Shown here piece after piece: positions 6,195 to 12,210 of a DNA stretch of 12,210 nt (the stretch's first letter is position 1; every line of letters begins with the position of its first letter). A program made the position numbers and the translations under genes. Origin of the DNA: Candidatus Nomurabacteria bacterium (GTDB lineage: Bacteria; Patescibacteriota; Minisyncoccia; Phycocordibacterales; PALSA-1337). The DNA is taken from contig CALQZK010000016.1 in assembly GCA_943349555.1 (NCBI GenBank), positions 1-12,210 of the forward strand, given 5' to 3'. The notes below the pieces were generated by a model that did not search any database, was not told the origin of the DNA, and was given only the letters and a program-made list of their open reading frames with translations.

Positions 6195-8678
6195 TTATAG
6201 ACAGATCAGGCTTGCTAATGAATCCCCTTCCCTCAATTTCATCACCCTCACGCCCTGCGTAGAGCGTCCTAGGGTAGGAATTTCCTTGATATCTACCCTG
6301 ATCACCTGACTTTTCTTCGACATTGCCACGATCTCCTCATCATCGTCAGTCACAACCTTTGCGCCCATCAGCGGACCAGTTTTCGCAGTTACATTCATCG
6401 TCAATATTCCAGAGCCTCCCCTATTTTGTGTCTTATATTCTGAAAGTTTAGTTTTCTTTCCATAGCCATTGGAGCCCATCACAAAGAGTGCTGGATTTTT
6501 CGAATCCTTCGAGACAATATCTGCACTTATCACTTCATCCCCTTTGCCGAGCTTAATTACTCGAACACCCGCAGCGTTCCTTCCCATTTCCCTAACATCA
6601 GATTCTTTAAATCTTATAGATTGACCTTCTTTTGTAGCAATCACGATATCATCACTCTTTGATACGAAAGATGCTGACATCAATTCATCTCCACTATCCA
6701 AAGTAATAGCGATCAGACCGGATCGGCGGACATCATGGAAATGTTTTGCCGAACTTTTCTTGCCTGTTCCACCTTTCGTCACCATCATCAATGCCAACCC
6801 ATCCGCCTCTTTCTTATTCTTTGGCATAGGTAATATAGATGTAACTTTTTCACCCTCCGCTAGAGACAAGAAGTTCATAATCGACTTGCCTTTCGTCGCT
6901 CTCTTACCCTCTGGAAGATCATACATTTTTATCTGATAAGTCTTGCCTTTGTCGGTGAAGAAAAGAAGGTCATTGTGCGCGCTGGCGTAAATAAGATGAG
7001 AAATAAAATCCTCTTCTTTCGTATCTAGGTCAACCACACCCACTCCTCCCCTCCTCTGTTTCCTGTATTCATCGGGATTTGTCCTCTTTATATATCCACC
7101 TTTTGTCAGAACAAGAACGCTTTCTTCATCTGGAATGAGATCCTCGGGATTGAAGTCTTTGAGGCTATGTTTGATGAGCCTAGTTCGCCTCTCATCTCCA
7201 TACTTTGCTTTTATTTCTGTTAATTCTGTCTTGATAAGTACGCGAACTTTCTTTTCGCTTCCTAGGATTTCTTTGAGAGCTTCTATGAGTTTCTGCACTT
7301 CTTCCAATTCATCCAAAACTTTTTTTCTTTCTAGGCCAGCTAGCTTAACCAGTCTCATTTCCAATATAGCTGTTGCCTGCCTGTCCGAGAATTTAAATTT
7401 CTTTATCAGATTGGAATGCGCTTCTGTCGCATCCTTCGAAGCACGAATAAGTGTTATAATTTCATCTATATGGTCCAGAGCTTTCTTCAGTCCAAGCAAG
7501 ATATGCTCTCTCTCCTCTGCTTTATTCAAATCGTATTTCGTACGTCTGCGGATTACCTCTATGCGATGGATGATGAATTCTTCCAAGATTGATTTCAGAG
7601 AAAGGGTCTGTGGCACGCCATTTACTAAGGCTATACTGTTAACATGGAAAGTGTCTTCCAGCTGAGTATGTTGGTAAATAAAATTCAACACTTTCTCTGG
7701 GTGTGCACCCTGCTTGAGATCAATGGCAATGCGCAGTTCTTTATCGGACTCATCGCGAAGGCCTTTTATACCCTCTATTGCTTTGTCGCGAACCAGATCT
7801 GCAATCTTCATAATTAAGTCGGCCTTGTTGACGCGATATGGGATAGAAGAAATGATGATCTGATACTGGCCTTTCTTATCCTCCACTATTTCTGCTTCGC
7901 CTCTGACAACTATACCTCCGCGACCAGTGGAATATGCATGATGAATGTCTTTCTCTCCATACATGATGGCTCCTGTAGGAAAGTCTGGACCCTTTATATG
8001 CATCAGTAAATCCTCCGTCGTCGCCTCCTTATTCTCCAAAAGATGCAATGTAGCATCCACTACTTCTCCAAGATTATGAGGTGCAATATTCGTGGCCATA
8101 CCGACGGCAATACCAAGAGTGCCGTTTAAAAGAAGATTGGGTACAGCGGTCGGCAGGACAATCGGTTCCTTGCGTGTTCCGTCATAGTTCGGGCGAAAGT
8201 CTACGGTATCCTTCTCAATGTCTTTCAGAAGCTCACCTGACAATCTAGACATCTTGGTTTCTGTATATCGCATAGCAGCTGCAGAATCCCCGTCAATATT
8301 CCCGAAGTTTCCTTGTCCGGCAATGAGCGGGTATCGCATCTTGAAGTCTTGCGCCATCACAACCATGGAGTCATAGACAGCGACGTCTCCGTGAGGGTGA
8401 TAGTTTCCGAGTACGTCTCCAACAACAACGGCAGACTTGCGAAACTTGGCACTGGAGGTCAGGCCTTTCTCATGCATGGCGTAGAGGATACGGCGGTGGA
8501 CGGGCTTGAGTCCGTCGCGGACATCCGGCAAGGCACGCGCAGTAATGACAGACATGGCATAGTCCAGGTAAGACTCGCGCATTTCTACGCTGATACTGCG
8601 TGGGATTATTCCTAGAGCGGGATTTCTCTTCTCGCCCTGGGGGTCTTTGGAGTTTACAGGTAGGTCGTTCTTAGCCAT
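6195..8678 (-). CDS. gyrA: DNA gyrase subunit A
   Basis: GyrA is the DNA-cleaving and wrapping subunit of gyrase, which adds negative supercoils with GyrB and ATP. The 827-residue protein has the expected order. The N-terminal winged-helix region has YLDYAMSVITARALPDVRDGLKPVHRR. The catalytic Arg137-Tyr138 pair sits in AAAMRYTE. A coiled-coil tower follows, and then a C-terminal beta-pinwheel with the GyrA box at 541-547, which supports GyrA rather than ParC. The box reads QRRGGVG, with Val where Lys or Arg is usual. In the quinolone region (HPHGDVAVYD, 94-103) Val99 replaces the Ser83 of Escherichia coli, while Asp103 matches Asp87. The protein ends LASLICL without a long acidic tail. The start at 8678 fits the family N-terminus and lies just downstream of an extended -10 promoter. 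No clear terminator follows the stop. Confidence 0.97.
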   Translation of the reverse strand: MAKNDLPVNSKDPQGEKRNPALGIIPRSISVEMRESYLDYAMSVITARALPDVRDGLKPVHRRILYAMHEKGLTSSAKFRKSAVVVGDVLGNYHPHGDVAVYDSMVVMAQDFKMRYPLIAGQGNFGNIDGDSAAAMRYTETKMSRLSGELLKDIEKDTVDFRPNYDGTRKEPIVLPTAVPNLLLNGTLGIAVGMATNIAPHNLGEVVDATLHLLENKEATTEDLLMHIKGPDFPTGAIMYGEKDIHHAYSTGRGGIVVRGEAEIVEDKKGQYQIIISSIPYRVNKADLIMKIADLVRDKAIEGIKGLRDESDKELRIAIDLKQGAHPEKVLNFIYQHTQLEDTFHVNSIALVNGVPQTLSLKSILEEFIIHRIEVIRRRTKYDLNKAEEREHILLGLKKALDHIDEIITLIRASKDATEAHSNLIKKFKFSDRQATAILEMRLVKLAGLERKKVLDELEEVQKLIEALKEILGSEKKVRVLIKTELTEIKAKYGDERRTRLIKHSLKDFNPEDLIPDEESVLVLTKGGYIKRTNPDEYRKQRRGGVGVVDLDTKEEDFISHLIYASAHNDLLFFTDKGKTYQIKMYDLPEGKRATKGKSIMNFLSLAEGEKVTSILPMPKNKKEADGLALMMVTKGGTGKKSSAKHFHDVRRSGLIAITLDSGDELMSASFVSKSDDIVIATKEGQSIRFKESDVREMGRNAAGVRVIKLGKGDEVISADIVSKDSKNPALFVMGSNGYGKKTKLSEYKTQNRGGSGILTMNVTAKTGPLMGAKVVTDDDEEIVAMSKKSQVIRVDIKEIPTLGRSTQGVRVMKLREGDSLASLICL

Positions 8679-8690
8679 AAATGTTCATAT

Positions 8691-8699
8691 ATTATAGCA
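8691..8699 (-). promoter_or_regulatory. Extended -10 promoter of gyrA
   Basis: The minus strand reads TGCTATAAT, an extended -10 element (TGn plus perfect TATAAT). There is no good -35, as is usual for this class. The predicted start near 8684 leaves a leader of only about 5 bases before the ATG at 8678, so the transcript would be nearly leaderless. Confidence 0.6.
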
Positions 8700-8736
8700 G
8701 AAATGTGGTAATTTTGCACTAGGGTATTAGAGCACC

Positions 8737-8991
8737 TTAATACAATTGCGAATGTGTGCCTACTGCGACCATTTTGTAGTCTTTTTCATTCAATTTATAA
8801 TAAATGACTCTTATATCACCGCTTATACTAATACTTCTACAGTTATTATATTCACCATGAAGCTTATGATTATCCAGAATTTCGCTGAATTCATTTGCAA
8901 GAAAAATCGCAAGTCTTTCTTTGACCTTATTTCGCAATTTTTTATGCAGCTTCTTAAGCTGCTTTTTAAATTCAGCAGAATAAAATAACAT
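8737..8991 (-). CDS. YafQ/RelE-family mRNA interferase toxin
   Basis: The 84-residue protein matches the YafQ branch of RelE-superfamily toxins, ribosome-associated endoribonucleases that cut mRNA during translation. It has the typical basic N-terminal helices (FKKQLKKLHKKLRNKVKERL), then LDNHKLHGEYNNCRSISISGDIRVIYYK and the C-terminal VAVGTHSQLY. Aligned by eye to Escherichia coli YafQ, His42 and His80 fall on the conserved His50 and His87, Asp59 on Asp67 and Tyr84 on Phe91. The positions of His63 and Trp68 are not His and Trp, so the active site is partly divergent. The partner antitoxin lies 18 bases upstream. No toxin promoter is evident; it is probably co-transcribed from the antitoxin promoter. 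Confidence 0.85.
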   Translation of the reverse strand: MLFYSAEFKKQLKKLHKKLRNKVKERLAIFLANEFSEILDNHKLHGEYNNCRSISISGDIRVIYYKLNEKDYKMVAVGTHSQLY

Positions 8992-9009
8992 AATGATTTA
9001 ATGGTCTAA

Positions 9010-9282
9010 TTAAGATTCGAGATCCTTCCACATCTCATCAAGATCCTTGAATCCCTTAAGTTTACCAGAAATATCTTCTTTTCGCGACTCTTCAATTGCT
9101 TGTATTAGGTACTCTGAAGGTCTGTAGGTTTCCGAGAATGTAACTTCCTTAGTGCGTACGAACTGCTTAAGAAAAGCATTGACTAAAGTACCCAATGAGA
9201 AGCCAAGTTCCCCTGCAATATTTTGTGCGGCTTCCTTCAAGCTCTTGTCTGTTTTTACAGTTAAAAGTGTTTTTGTGTTCAT
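9010..9282 (-). CDS. RelB/DinJ-family antitoxin
   Basis: This 90-residue protein is the antitoxin of the adjacent YafQ-like toxin. Residues about 5-50 (LLTVKTDKSLKEAAQNIAGELGFSLGTLVNAFLKQF) form the ribbon-helix-helix DNA-binding domain of the RelB/DinJ family. The charged C-terminal half (EYLIQAIEESRKEDISGKLKGFKDLDEMWKDL) is the expected toxin-wrapping part. The gene order antitoxin-toxin is standard. The promoter directly upstream is covered by palindromes that fit dimeric ribbon-helix-helix binding, so autorepression is likely. The ATG at 9282 nearly coincides with the predicted transcript start, which implies leaderless translation. Confidence 0.88.
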   Translation of the reverse strand: MNTKTLLTVKTDKSLKEAAQNIAGELGFSLGTLVNAFLKQFVRTKEVTFSETYRPSEYLIQAIEESRKEDISGKLKGFKDLDEMWKDLES

Positions 9283-9309
9283 ATACTGGAGTATATACTA
9301 TGGTATATA
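9281..9309 (-). promoter_or_regulatory. Overlapping palindromic operators of the toxin-antitoxin operon
   Basis: Three overlapping inverted repeats cover the -10 and spacer: ATATACTGGAGTATAT (9281-9296), AGTATATACT (9290-9299), and TATATAC/GTATATA arms around TATG (9292-9309). Repeated TATAC/GTATA half-sites in register suit cooperative binding by RelB-type dimers. Confidence 0.6.
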
Positions 9310-9318
9310 GGAAGTCAA
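9290..9318 (-). promoter_or_regulatory. Promoter of the toxin-antitoxin operon
   Basis: Minus-strand -35 TTGACT (9313-9318), 17-base spacer and -10 TATACT (9290-9295). The predicted start is about 9283, at the ATG (9282). The -35 overlaps the TGA stop of the upstream methyltransferase gene (9315-9317), so the module has its own promoter inside the end of its neighbour. Confidence 0.75.
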
Positions 9319-9857
9319 TAGAACCAAGGAGAAATGCCTACTTTTTGCTTATATTCAGAATACTTTGACCCAAACTTATTTTCAAGAAAATAATCTTCTT
9401 TCTTTATAACATGTAACATGAAAAGTATGGTTGGAAGCATCAAGATCGTCAGTATGTAATTCAATTGTAAGTATATACCAATGCCAGCAAGAACGGCACC
9501 TACATAATATGGATGTCTGGTAAAACGATATGGTCCTTCAGTAAATAATCTATCGCCAGAATCATCTCCCATGAATCCCCAATCTCTATTTCTGTTAAAT
9601 CTTGTCCACATCATGAATGATAAACCAGTTACCGACAATAATATCCCAGTATAATAAAAAGGAATATAAATATCAGTCTTGATTATCTCCAATAGAAGTA
9701 ATATTGGGATCAGAAAAGATACAAATATTTCTATCAGCTTTCTTCCCCAATATATAAATGATGTAACTCTTGTCCTGTCTCTTTTTCCTTGTAGGGTAGT
9801 AAAACTGTTTCTAAATATAATAAATGCAAGGAGTATTATTAAGGTTATTGATTTCAT
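9315..9857 (-). CDS. Isoprenylcysteine carboxyl methyltransferase-like integral membrane methyltransferase
   Basis: The 180-residue membrane protein belongs to the ICMT/PEMT-like group of integral-membrane, SAM-dependent methyltransferases. The diagnostic cofactor-binding part is LFTEGPYRFTRHPYYVGA at about 104-121, followed by a helix pair and KKEDYFLENKFGSKYSEYKQKV at 152-173, with the conserved acidic and Tyr residues. Four to five hydrophobic helices are visible (about 3-15, 41-58, 67-84, 118-131, 134-150). Prokaryotic members methylate varied or unknown acceptors, so the substrate is open. It starts 19 bases after the upstream membrane-protein gene and is probably the last gene of an operon that begins at 10820. 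Its TGA stop overlaps the -35 of the next operon. Confidence 0.85.
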   Translation of the reverse strand: MKSITLIILLAFIIFRNSFTTLQGKRDRTRVTSFIYWGRKLIEIFVSFLIPILLLLEIIKTDIYIPFYYTGILLSVTGLSFMMWTRFNRNRDWGFMGDDSGDRLFTEGPYRFTRHPYYVGAVLAGIGIYLQLNYILTILMLPTILFMLHVIKKEDYFLENKFGSKYSEYKQKVGISPWFY

Positions 9858-9876
9858 TAATTATACTGTGATAATA

Positions 9877-10188
9877 CTAATTCCTCCCCGGCACAACTTC
9901 AACAACATCAGACTCATACTCCGCCTTATTAACTCCAAAAATCATGTCTTTTACATAAGTAAAGGCGTCAGAAACATTGGCGGTAAGGGAAGAAACCGGC
10001 GATTCTACTTCTGTTTTTTCTGTCGCGATAACTGTAGGGTCGATTGCAAACGAACCATTGAAAGATGCTACCCAAAACATCAGGATGATTGCCGTAATGC
10101 CTAGGGACGAAAAGAAAGCGTACTGCTTGCGGACATGCTCTGGCTTCTCTCTCATTCTTTCTATGTGGTTTTCTATATGATGTATCAT
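9877..10188 (-). CDS. Hypothetical single-pass membrane protein
   Basis: This 103-residue protein has a charged, His-rich N-terminus (MIHHIENHIERMREKPEHVRK) and one membrane helix at about residues 24-44. A presumably extracytoplasmic Thr/Val/Ser-rich segment of about 55 residues ends EVVPGRN. Positive residues before the helix predict the N-terminus inside the cell. It has no cysteine and no recognised domain. Its ATG overlaps the TGA of the MBL-fold gene by four bases (ATGA), which points to translational coupling and a shared function. The methyltransferase gene follows after 19 bases. Confidence 0.75.
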   Translation of the reverse strand: MIHHIENHIERMREKPEHVRKQYAFFSSLGITAIILMFWVASFNGSFAIDPTVIATEKTEVESPVSSLTANVSDAFTYVKDMIFGVNKAEYESDVVEVVPGRN

Positions 10189-10820
10189 GAGCTTGCTTCT
10201 AATACCATAACATCCCCCTCTTTTCCTTCCAAATCTTTTTTCTTGATTGTTAGCTTGGCTTCGGGCTTTGGATTTTCACCAGCTTCTTTTAGGAAATGCT
10301 TAAGTGAGGCGTCATCGTAGTGCATTGGTATAATAATTTTTGGCTCAAGGGAAACTGCCAATTTGTAGGCTTTTGCGGCATCTAAAACTCCGTTTCCTCC
10401 AATTGGCACAAAGAGAATGTCTATTTCATCCAATGCTTCAATGGTTTCATTTTTTAATTCTGGAGTATTTAGAGCGCCGAGAAAACAAATATTCATATTT
10501 TCCAGCGATACTGTATATATAGTATTAATTAAACTCGGTCCGGCATTTTTTACTCCATAATTCGACTCTGATGGCAGTCCTTTTATAAAAACTCCCCTTA
10601 CTTCATACTCACCTGGTCCAGCAACTAAGAAAGGCTTCTTGTCTCCGTGAGCGACTTGATCTGTACCATTAAAATCCTCGTGATTAGCAGTAACAAAAAC
10701 TATATCCGCGCCAAATCTGCTCGCCTTCAGGCTGGAATCCTTGGAAATAGGGTTAAAGGCGAGCGTGATATCGCCGAACTGCACCTTGAAGAATTCTGAT
10801 CCAAAATAGGTAATAATCAT
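10185..10820 (-). CDS. MBL-fold (UlaG-like) protein with a reduced metal site
   Basis: The 211-residue protein has the metallo-beta-lactamase fold of the UlaG-like / Lactamase_B_3 group. Visible marks are an N-terminal ITYFGSEFFKVQFGDITLAFNP hairpin, FVTANHEDFNG at 42-52 in the place of the metal-binding loop, GPGEYEVRG at 68-76, ICFLGALN at 111-118, DILFVPIGG at 134-142 and IIIPMHYDD at 162-170 (His167). In the usual HxHxDH loop only His47 and Asp49 remain; Ala45 and Phe50 occupy the other two ligand positions. It may therefore bind fewer metals or be non-hydrolytic. It opens an operon with two membrane-protein genes, which suggests a job at or near the membrane. Confidence 0.85.
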   Translation of the reverse strand: MIITYFGSEFFKVQFGDITLAFNPISKDSSLKASRFGADIVFVTANHEDFNGTDQVAHGDKKPFLVAGPGEYEVRGVFIKGLPSESNYGVKNAGPSLINTIYTVSLENMNICFLGALNTPELKNETIEALDEIDILFVPIGGNGVLDAAKAYKLAVSLEPKIIIPMHYDDASLKHFLKEAGENPKPEAKLTIKKKDLEGKEGDVMVLEASS

Positions 10821-10845
10821 ATGTGATATCTTCTGTTATGCATCA

Positions 10846-10874
10846 ATTATATCAAAAAGTGGACAAAAAAACAA
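10846..10874 (-). promoter_or_regulatory. Probable promoter of the MBL-fold operon
   Basis: Minus-strand TATAAT (10846-10851) with a partial -35 TTGTTT (10869-10874) 17 bases upstream. The predicted start is near 10839, giving a leader of about 19 bases to the ATG at 10820, with no Shine-Dalgarno sequence in it. Confidence 0.5.
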
Positions 10875-10951
10875 TTTTCACATATAGTGGCTCCTGTACG
10901 TAATCCCGCAAGTCTTAACTTTATTAGCTAAAAAGCGGAACGTATATATAA

Positions 10952-12055
10952 ATGTCTAAAGAAATTGTGGATGCGGTTGAAGTAAAAGTGGTAAATGAGG
11001 TAATGGATAAGGTTTTAAATGACAGCAAGAATCCACCAATTGTCGGGGATCTCGTAGAAGGGCCGGTTATAAGCATAGAGAAGTCAGCGGTATATATAAA
11101 TCTCGCTCCTATAGGAACGGGTATTATTTACGGCCGGGAATTTATTACTGCTAGGGATATTATAAAGAAAATAAATATCGGCGACCTGATAGCCGCGAAA
11201 GTTGTTGATACAGATAATAAGGAGGGATACATTGAGCTCTCCCTCAAGGAAGCCCGCCAAGCCCTCATCTGGAGCGAAGCAGAGGAATTGATAAAAAACA
11301 AAGCAGTATTGGATCTTCCTATAGTCGAAGCTAATAAGGGTGGGCTTATCATAGAATGGCAAGGCATCACAGGATTCCTACCTGCTTCACAGTTGAAAAC
11401 TGAGCATTACCCAAGAGTCAATGACGGGGATAAAGATAAGATTCTGGAGGAATTGAAGAAGCTTGTTGGACAGAGGATTTCTGTTTCCATCATCTCTGCA
11501 TTACCCAAAGAAGGCAAGTTGATTTTCTCTGAAAAGAGCCCTGAACAGAAGGATAAAGAAAAAATTATCGGAAAATACAAAGTCGAAGATGAAGTGTCAG
11601 GAACAGTCACGGGTATCGTAGACTTTGGAGTGTTTATAAAAATTGAGGAGGGGTTGGAAGGACTTGTGCATATTTCTGAAATTGATTGGGCTCTAGTGGA
11701 AGATCCTCGCACGCTATTTAAAGTGGGACAAAAAGTTAAGGTCAAGATAATTGAAATTAAAGAAGGAAAAATCTCTCTTTCTATGAAAGCACTCAAGGAA
11801 AATCCATGGGTTGAAGCTGGAAAGAAATATAAGAAGGATATGCAGGTCCAGGGCGTTATCATCAAGTTTAATAAGCATGGTGCTTTGGCTTCGATAGAAG
11901 AAGGTATTGCCGGACTTGTGCATATTTCTGAATTCGGATCAGAGGAAAAGCTGCGCAAGACTCTTGAATTGGGCAAGAATTACAACTTCAAGATCACATT
12001 GTTCGATGCTAAGGAGCAGAAGATGGCATTGTCGTTCACAGGAGAAAAGAAGTAA
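10952..12055 (+). CDS. rpsA: Ribosomal protein S1 (four S1 domains)
   Basis: S1 helps mRNA bind the 30S subunit, which matters most where Shine-Dalgarno pairing is weak. The 367-residue protein contains four S1 (OB-fold) repeats, at about residues 30-100, 118-195, 211-280 and 295-363. Repeats 3 and 4 are the most canonical, each with GLVHISE (237-243 and 321-327). Repeat 2 has GFLPASQL in the same place, and repeat 1 (GIIYGREF) is the most divergent. Four repeats, against six in Escherichia coli, is usual for Gram-positive and many other bacteria. No strong ribosome-binding site precedes the ATG, only an AT-rich TATATATAA. The 130 bases between it and the divergent MBL-fold gene must hold its promoter, but I see no convincing box. 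A general S1-domain RNA-binding protein is the alternative. Confidence 0.92.
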   Translation: MSKEIVDAVEVKVVNEVMDKVLNDSKNPPIVGDLVEGPVISIEKSAVYINLAPIGTGIIYGREFITARDIIKKINIGDLIAAKVVDTDNKEGYIELSLKEARQALIWSEAEELIKNKAVLDLPIVEANKGGLIIEWQGITGFLPASQLKTEHYPRVNDGDKDKILEELKKLVGQRISVSIISALPKEGKLIFSEKSPEQKDKEKIIGKYKVEDEVSGTVTGIVDFGVFIKIEEGLEGLVHISEIDWALVEDPRTLFKVGQKVKVKIIEIKEGKISLSMKALKENPWVEAGKKYKKDMQVQGVIIKFNKHGALASIEEGIAGLVHISEFGSEEKLRKTLELGKNYNFKITLFDAKEQKMALSFTGEKK

Positions 12056-12080
12056 GAAAGGAGAGGACTTTTCTTTTCTC
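12042..12080. terminator. Possible shared hairpin between convergent genes
   Basis: GAGAAAAGAA (12042-12051) and its exact complement TTCTTTTCTC (12071-12080) flank the end of the S1 gene and abut the stop of the convergent gene at 12081. The stem is AT-rich with a 19-base loop and no separate T run, so it is only a moderate terminator candidate. The symmetry would suit both directions. Confidence 0.4.
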
Positions 12081-12210
12081 TTATCCCGCATTCACCAAAC
12101 TCATCGCTTTATCCTTTCCCTCTTTTACTATGATTTCCACAGCTTCTATTACCCTCTTTTCTATCTTCTTCAATTCCTTCAGTTCATAGGGCTTGAACTT
12201 TCCTAGTATA
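12081..12210 (-). CDS. C-terminal end of an unidentified protein (runs off the window)
   Basis: The last 42 codons of a minus-strand gene enter from the right edge and stop with TAA at 12081-12083. The peptide (LGKFKPYELKELKKIEKRV, then IEAVEIIVKEGKDKAMSLVNAG) is charged and strongly helical, with a run of alternating Lys/Glu and Leu/Ile typical of an amphipathic helix. The frame is open to the window end and the codon pattern looks coding. I do not recognise the family. It converges on the S1 gene, 25 bases apart. Confidence 0.6.
   Translation of the reverse strand, partial: ILGKFKPYELKELKKIEKRVIEAVEIIVKEGKDKAMSLVNAG

Noticed and set aside
7135..7665. Long plus-strand ORF opposite gyrA
   Set aside because: It is the antisense of a well-conserved gyrA coding region, Ser/Phe/Leu-rich with no domain logic.
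8313..8615. Plus-strand ORF opposite the gyrA 5' region
   Set aside because: Antisense shadow of the conserved GyrA active-site region.
9860..9865. Perfect TATAAT on the minus strand just before the ICMT-like gene
   Set aside because: It ends two bases before the ATG, so transcription would start inside the gene and there is no suitable later start; no -35 is visible.
9679..10104. Plus-strand ORF across the methyltransferase and membrane-protein genes
   Set aside because: It spans two well-supported minus-strand genes and the gap between them and has no recognisable features.
11407..11976. Long minus-strand ORF opposite S1
   Set aside because: Antisense of the S1 repeats; Ser/Pro-rich composition is typical of such shadows.
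1..12210. TGA recoding, tRNA genes and CRISPR arrays
   Set aside because: TGA ends several genes at sensible places, including one inside an ATGA overlap. No cloverleaf-like segment with a T-arm motif and no regularly spaced repeats were seen by eye.

Overview
This is a bacterial window of moderate to low GC. Its compact genes, weak ribosome-binding signals, four-domain S1 protein and small membrane proteins suggest a Patescibacteria (Candidate Phyla Radiation) genome, probably of the Parcubacteria group. That assignment comes from gene style and has not been checked by database search. TGA is a normal stop here: several genes end on it, including the one in an ATGA overlap at 10185-10188. 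The recoded-TGA lineages are therefore unlikely.

Positions 1-5294 (+) hold a copper-homeostasis cassette: a CsoR-type Cu(I)-sensing repressor (first base outside the window), a CopA Cu(I)-exporting P1B-ATPase, a fusion of a heavy-metal-associated (HMA) domain to a DsbD/TauE-like membrane domain, and a membrane-anchored cupredoxin with Cys and Met but no His. Between copA and the fusion gene lies an AT-rich insert (about 2561-3862). It carries a BRO/DinD-like phage-type gene, an 18-codon ORF repeating the last residues of CopA, and a methyltransferase gene broken by an internal deletion and frameshift.

Positions 5291-6154 are a junction. They hold a possible small minus-strand membrane ORF, a two-helix membrane protein (+), a strong hairpin terminator, and a convergent 39-residue hydrophobic peptide gene (-) with a near-consensus promoter and a hairpin in its leader.

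Positions 6195-10820 are all minus strand. In order of transcription there is an operon of an MBL-fold protein, a single-pass membrane protein and an isoprenylcysteine methyltransferase-like membrane enzyme. Next comes a RelB/YafQ-type toxin-antitoxin pair with its own palindrome-covered promoter, and then gyrA with an extended -10 promoter.

Positions 10952-12055 (+) encode a four-domain ribosomal protein S1. It converges on the C-terminal end of an unidentified minus-strand gene that runs off the right edge.

Two traits recur. No gene start has a clear Shine-Dalgarno sequence, and several promoters put the predicted transcript start at or within a few bases of the start codon, which suggests frequent leaderless or near-leaderless mRNAs.
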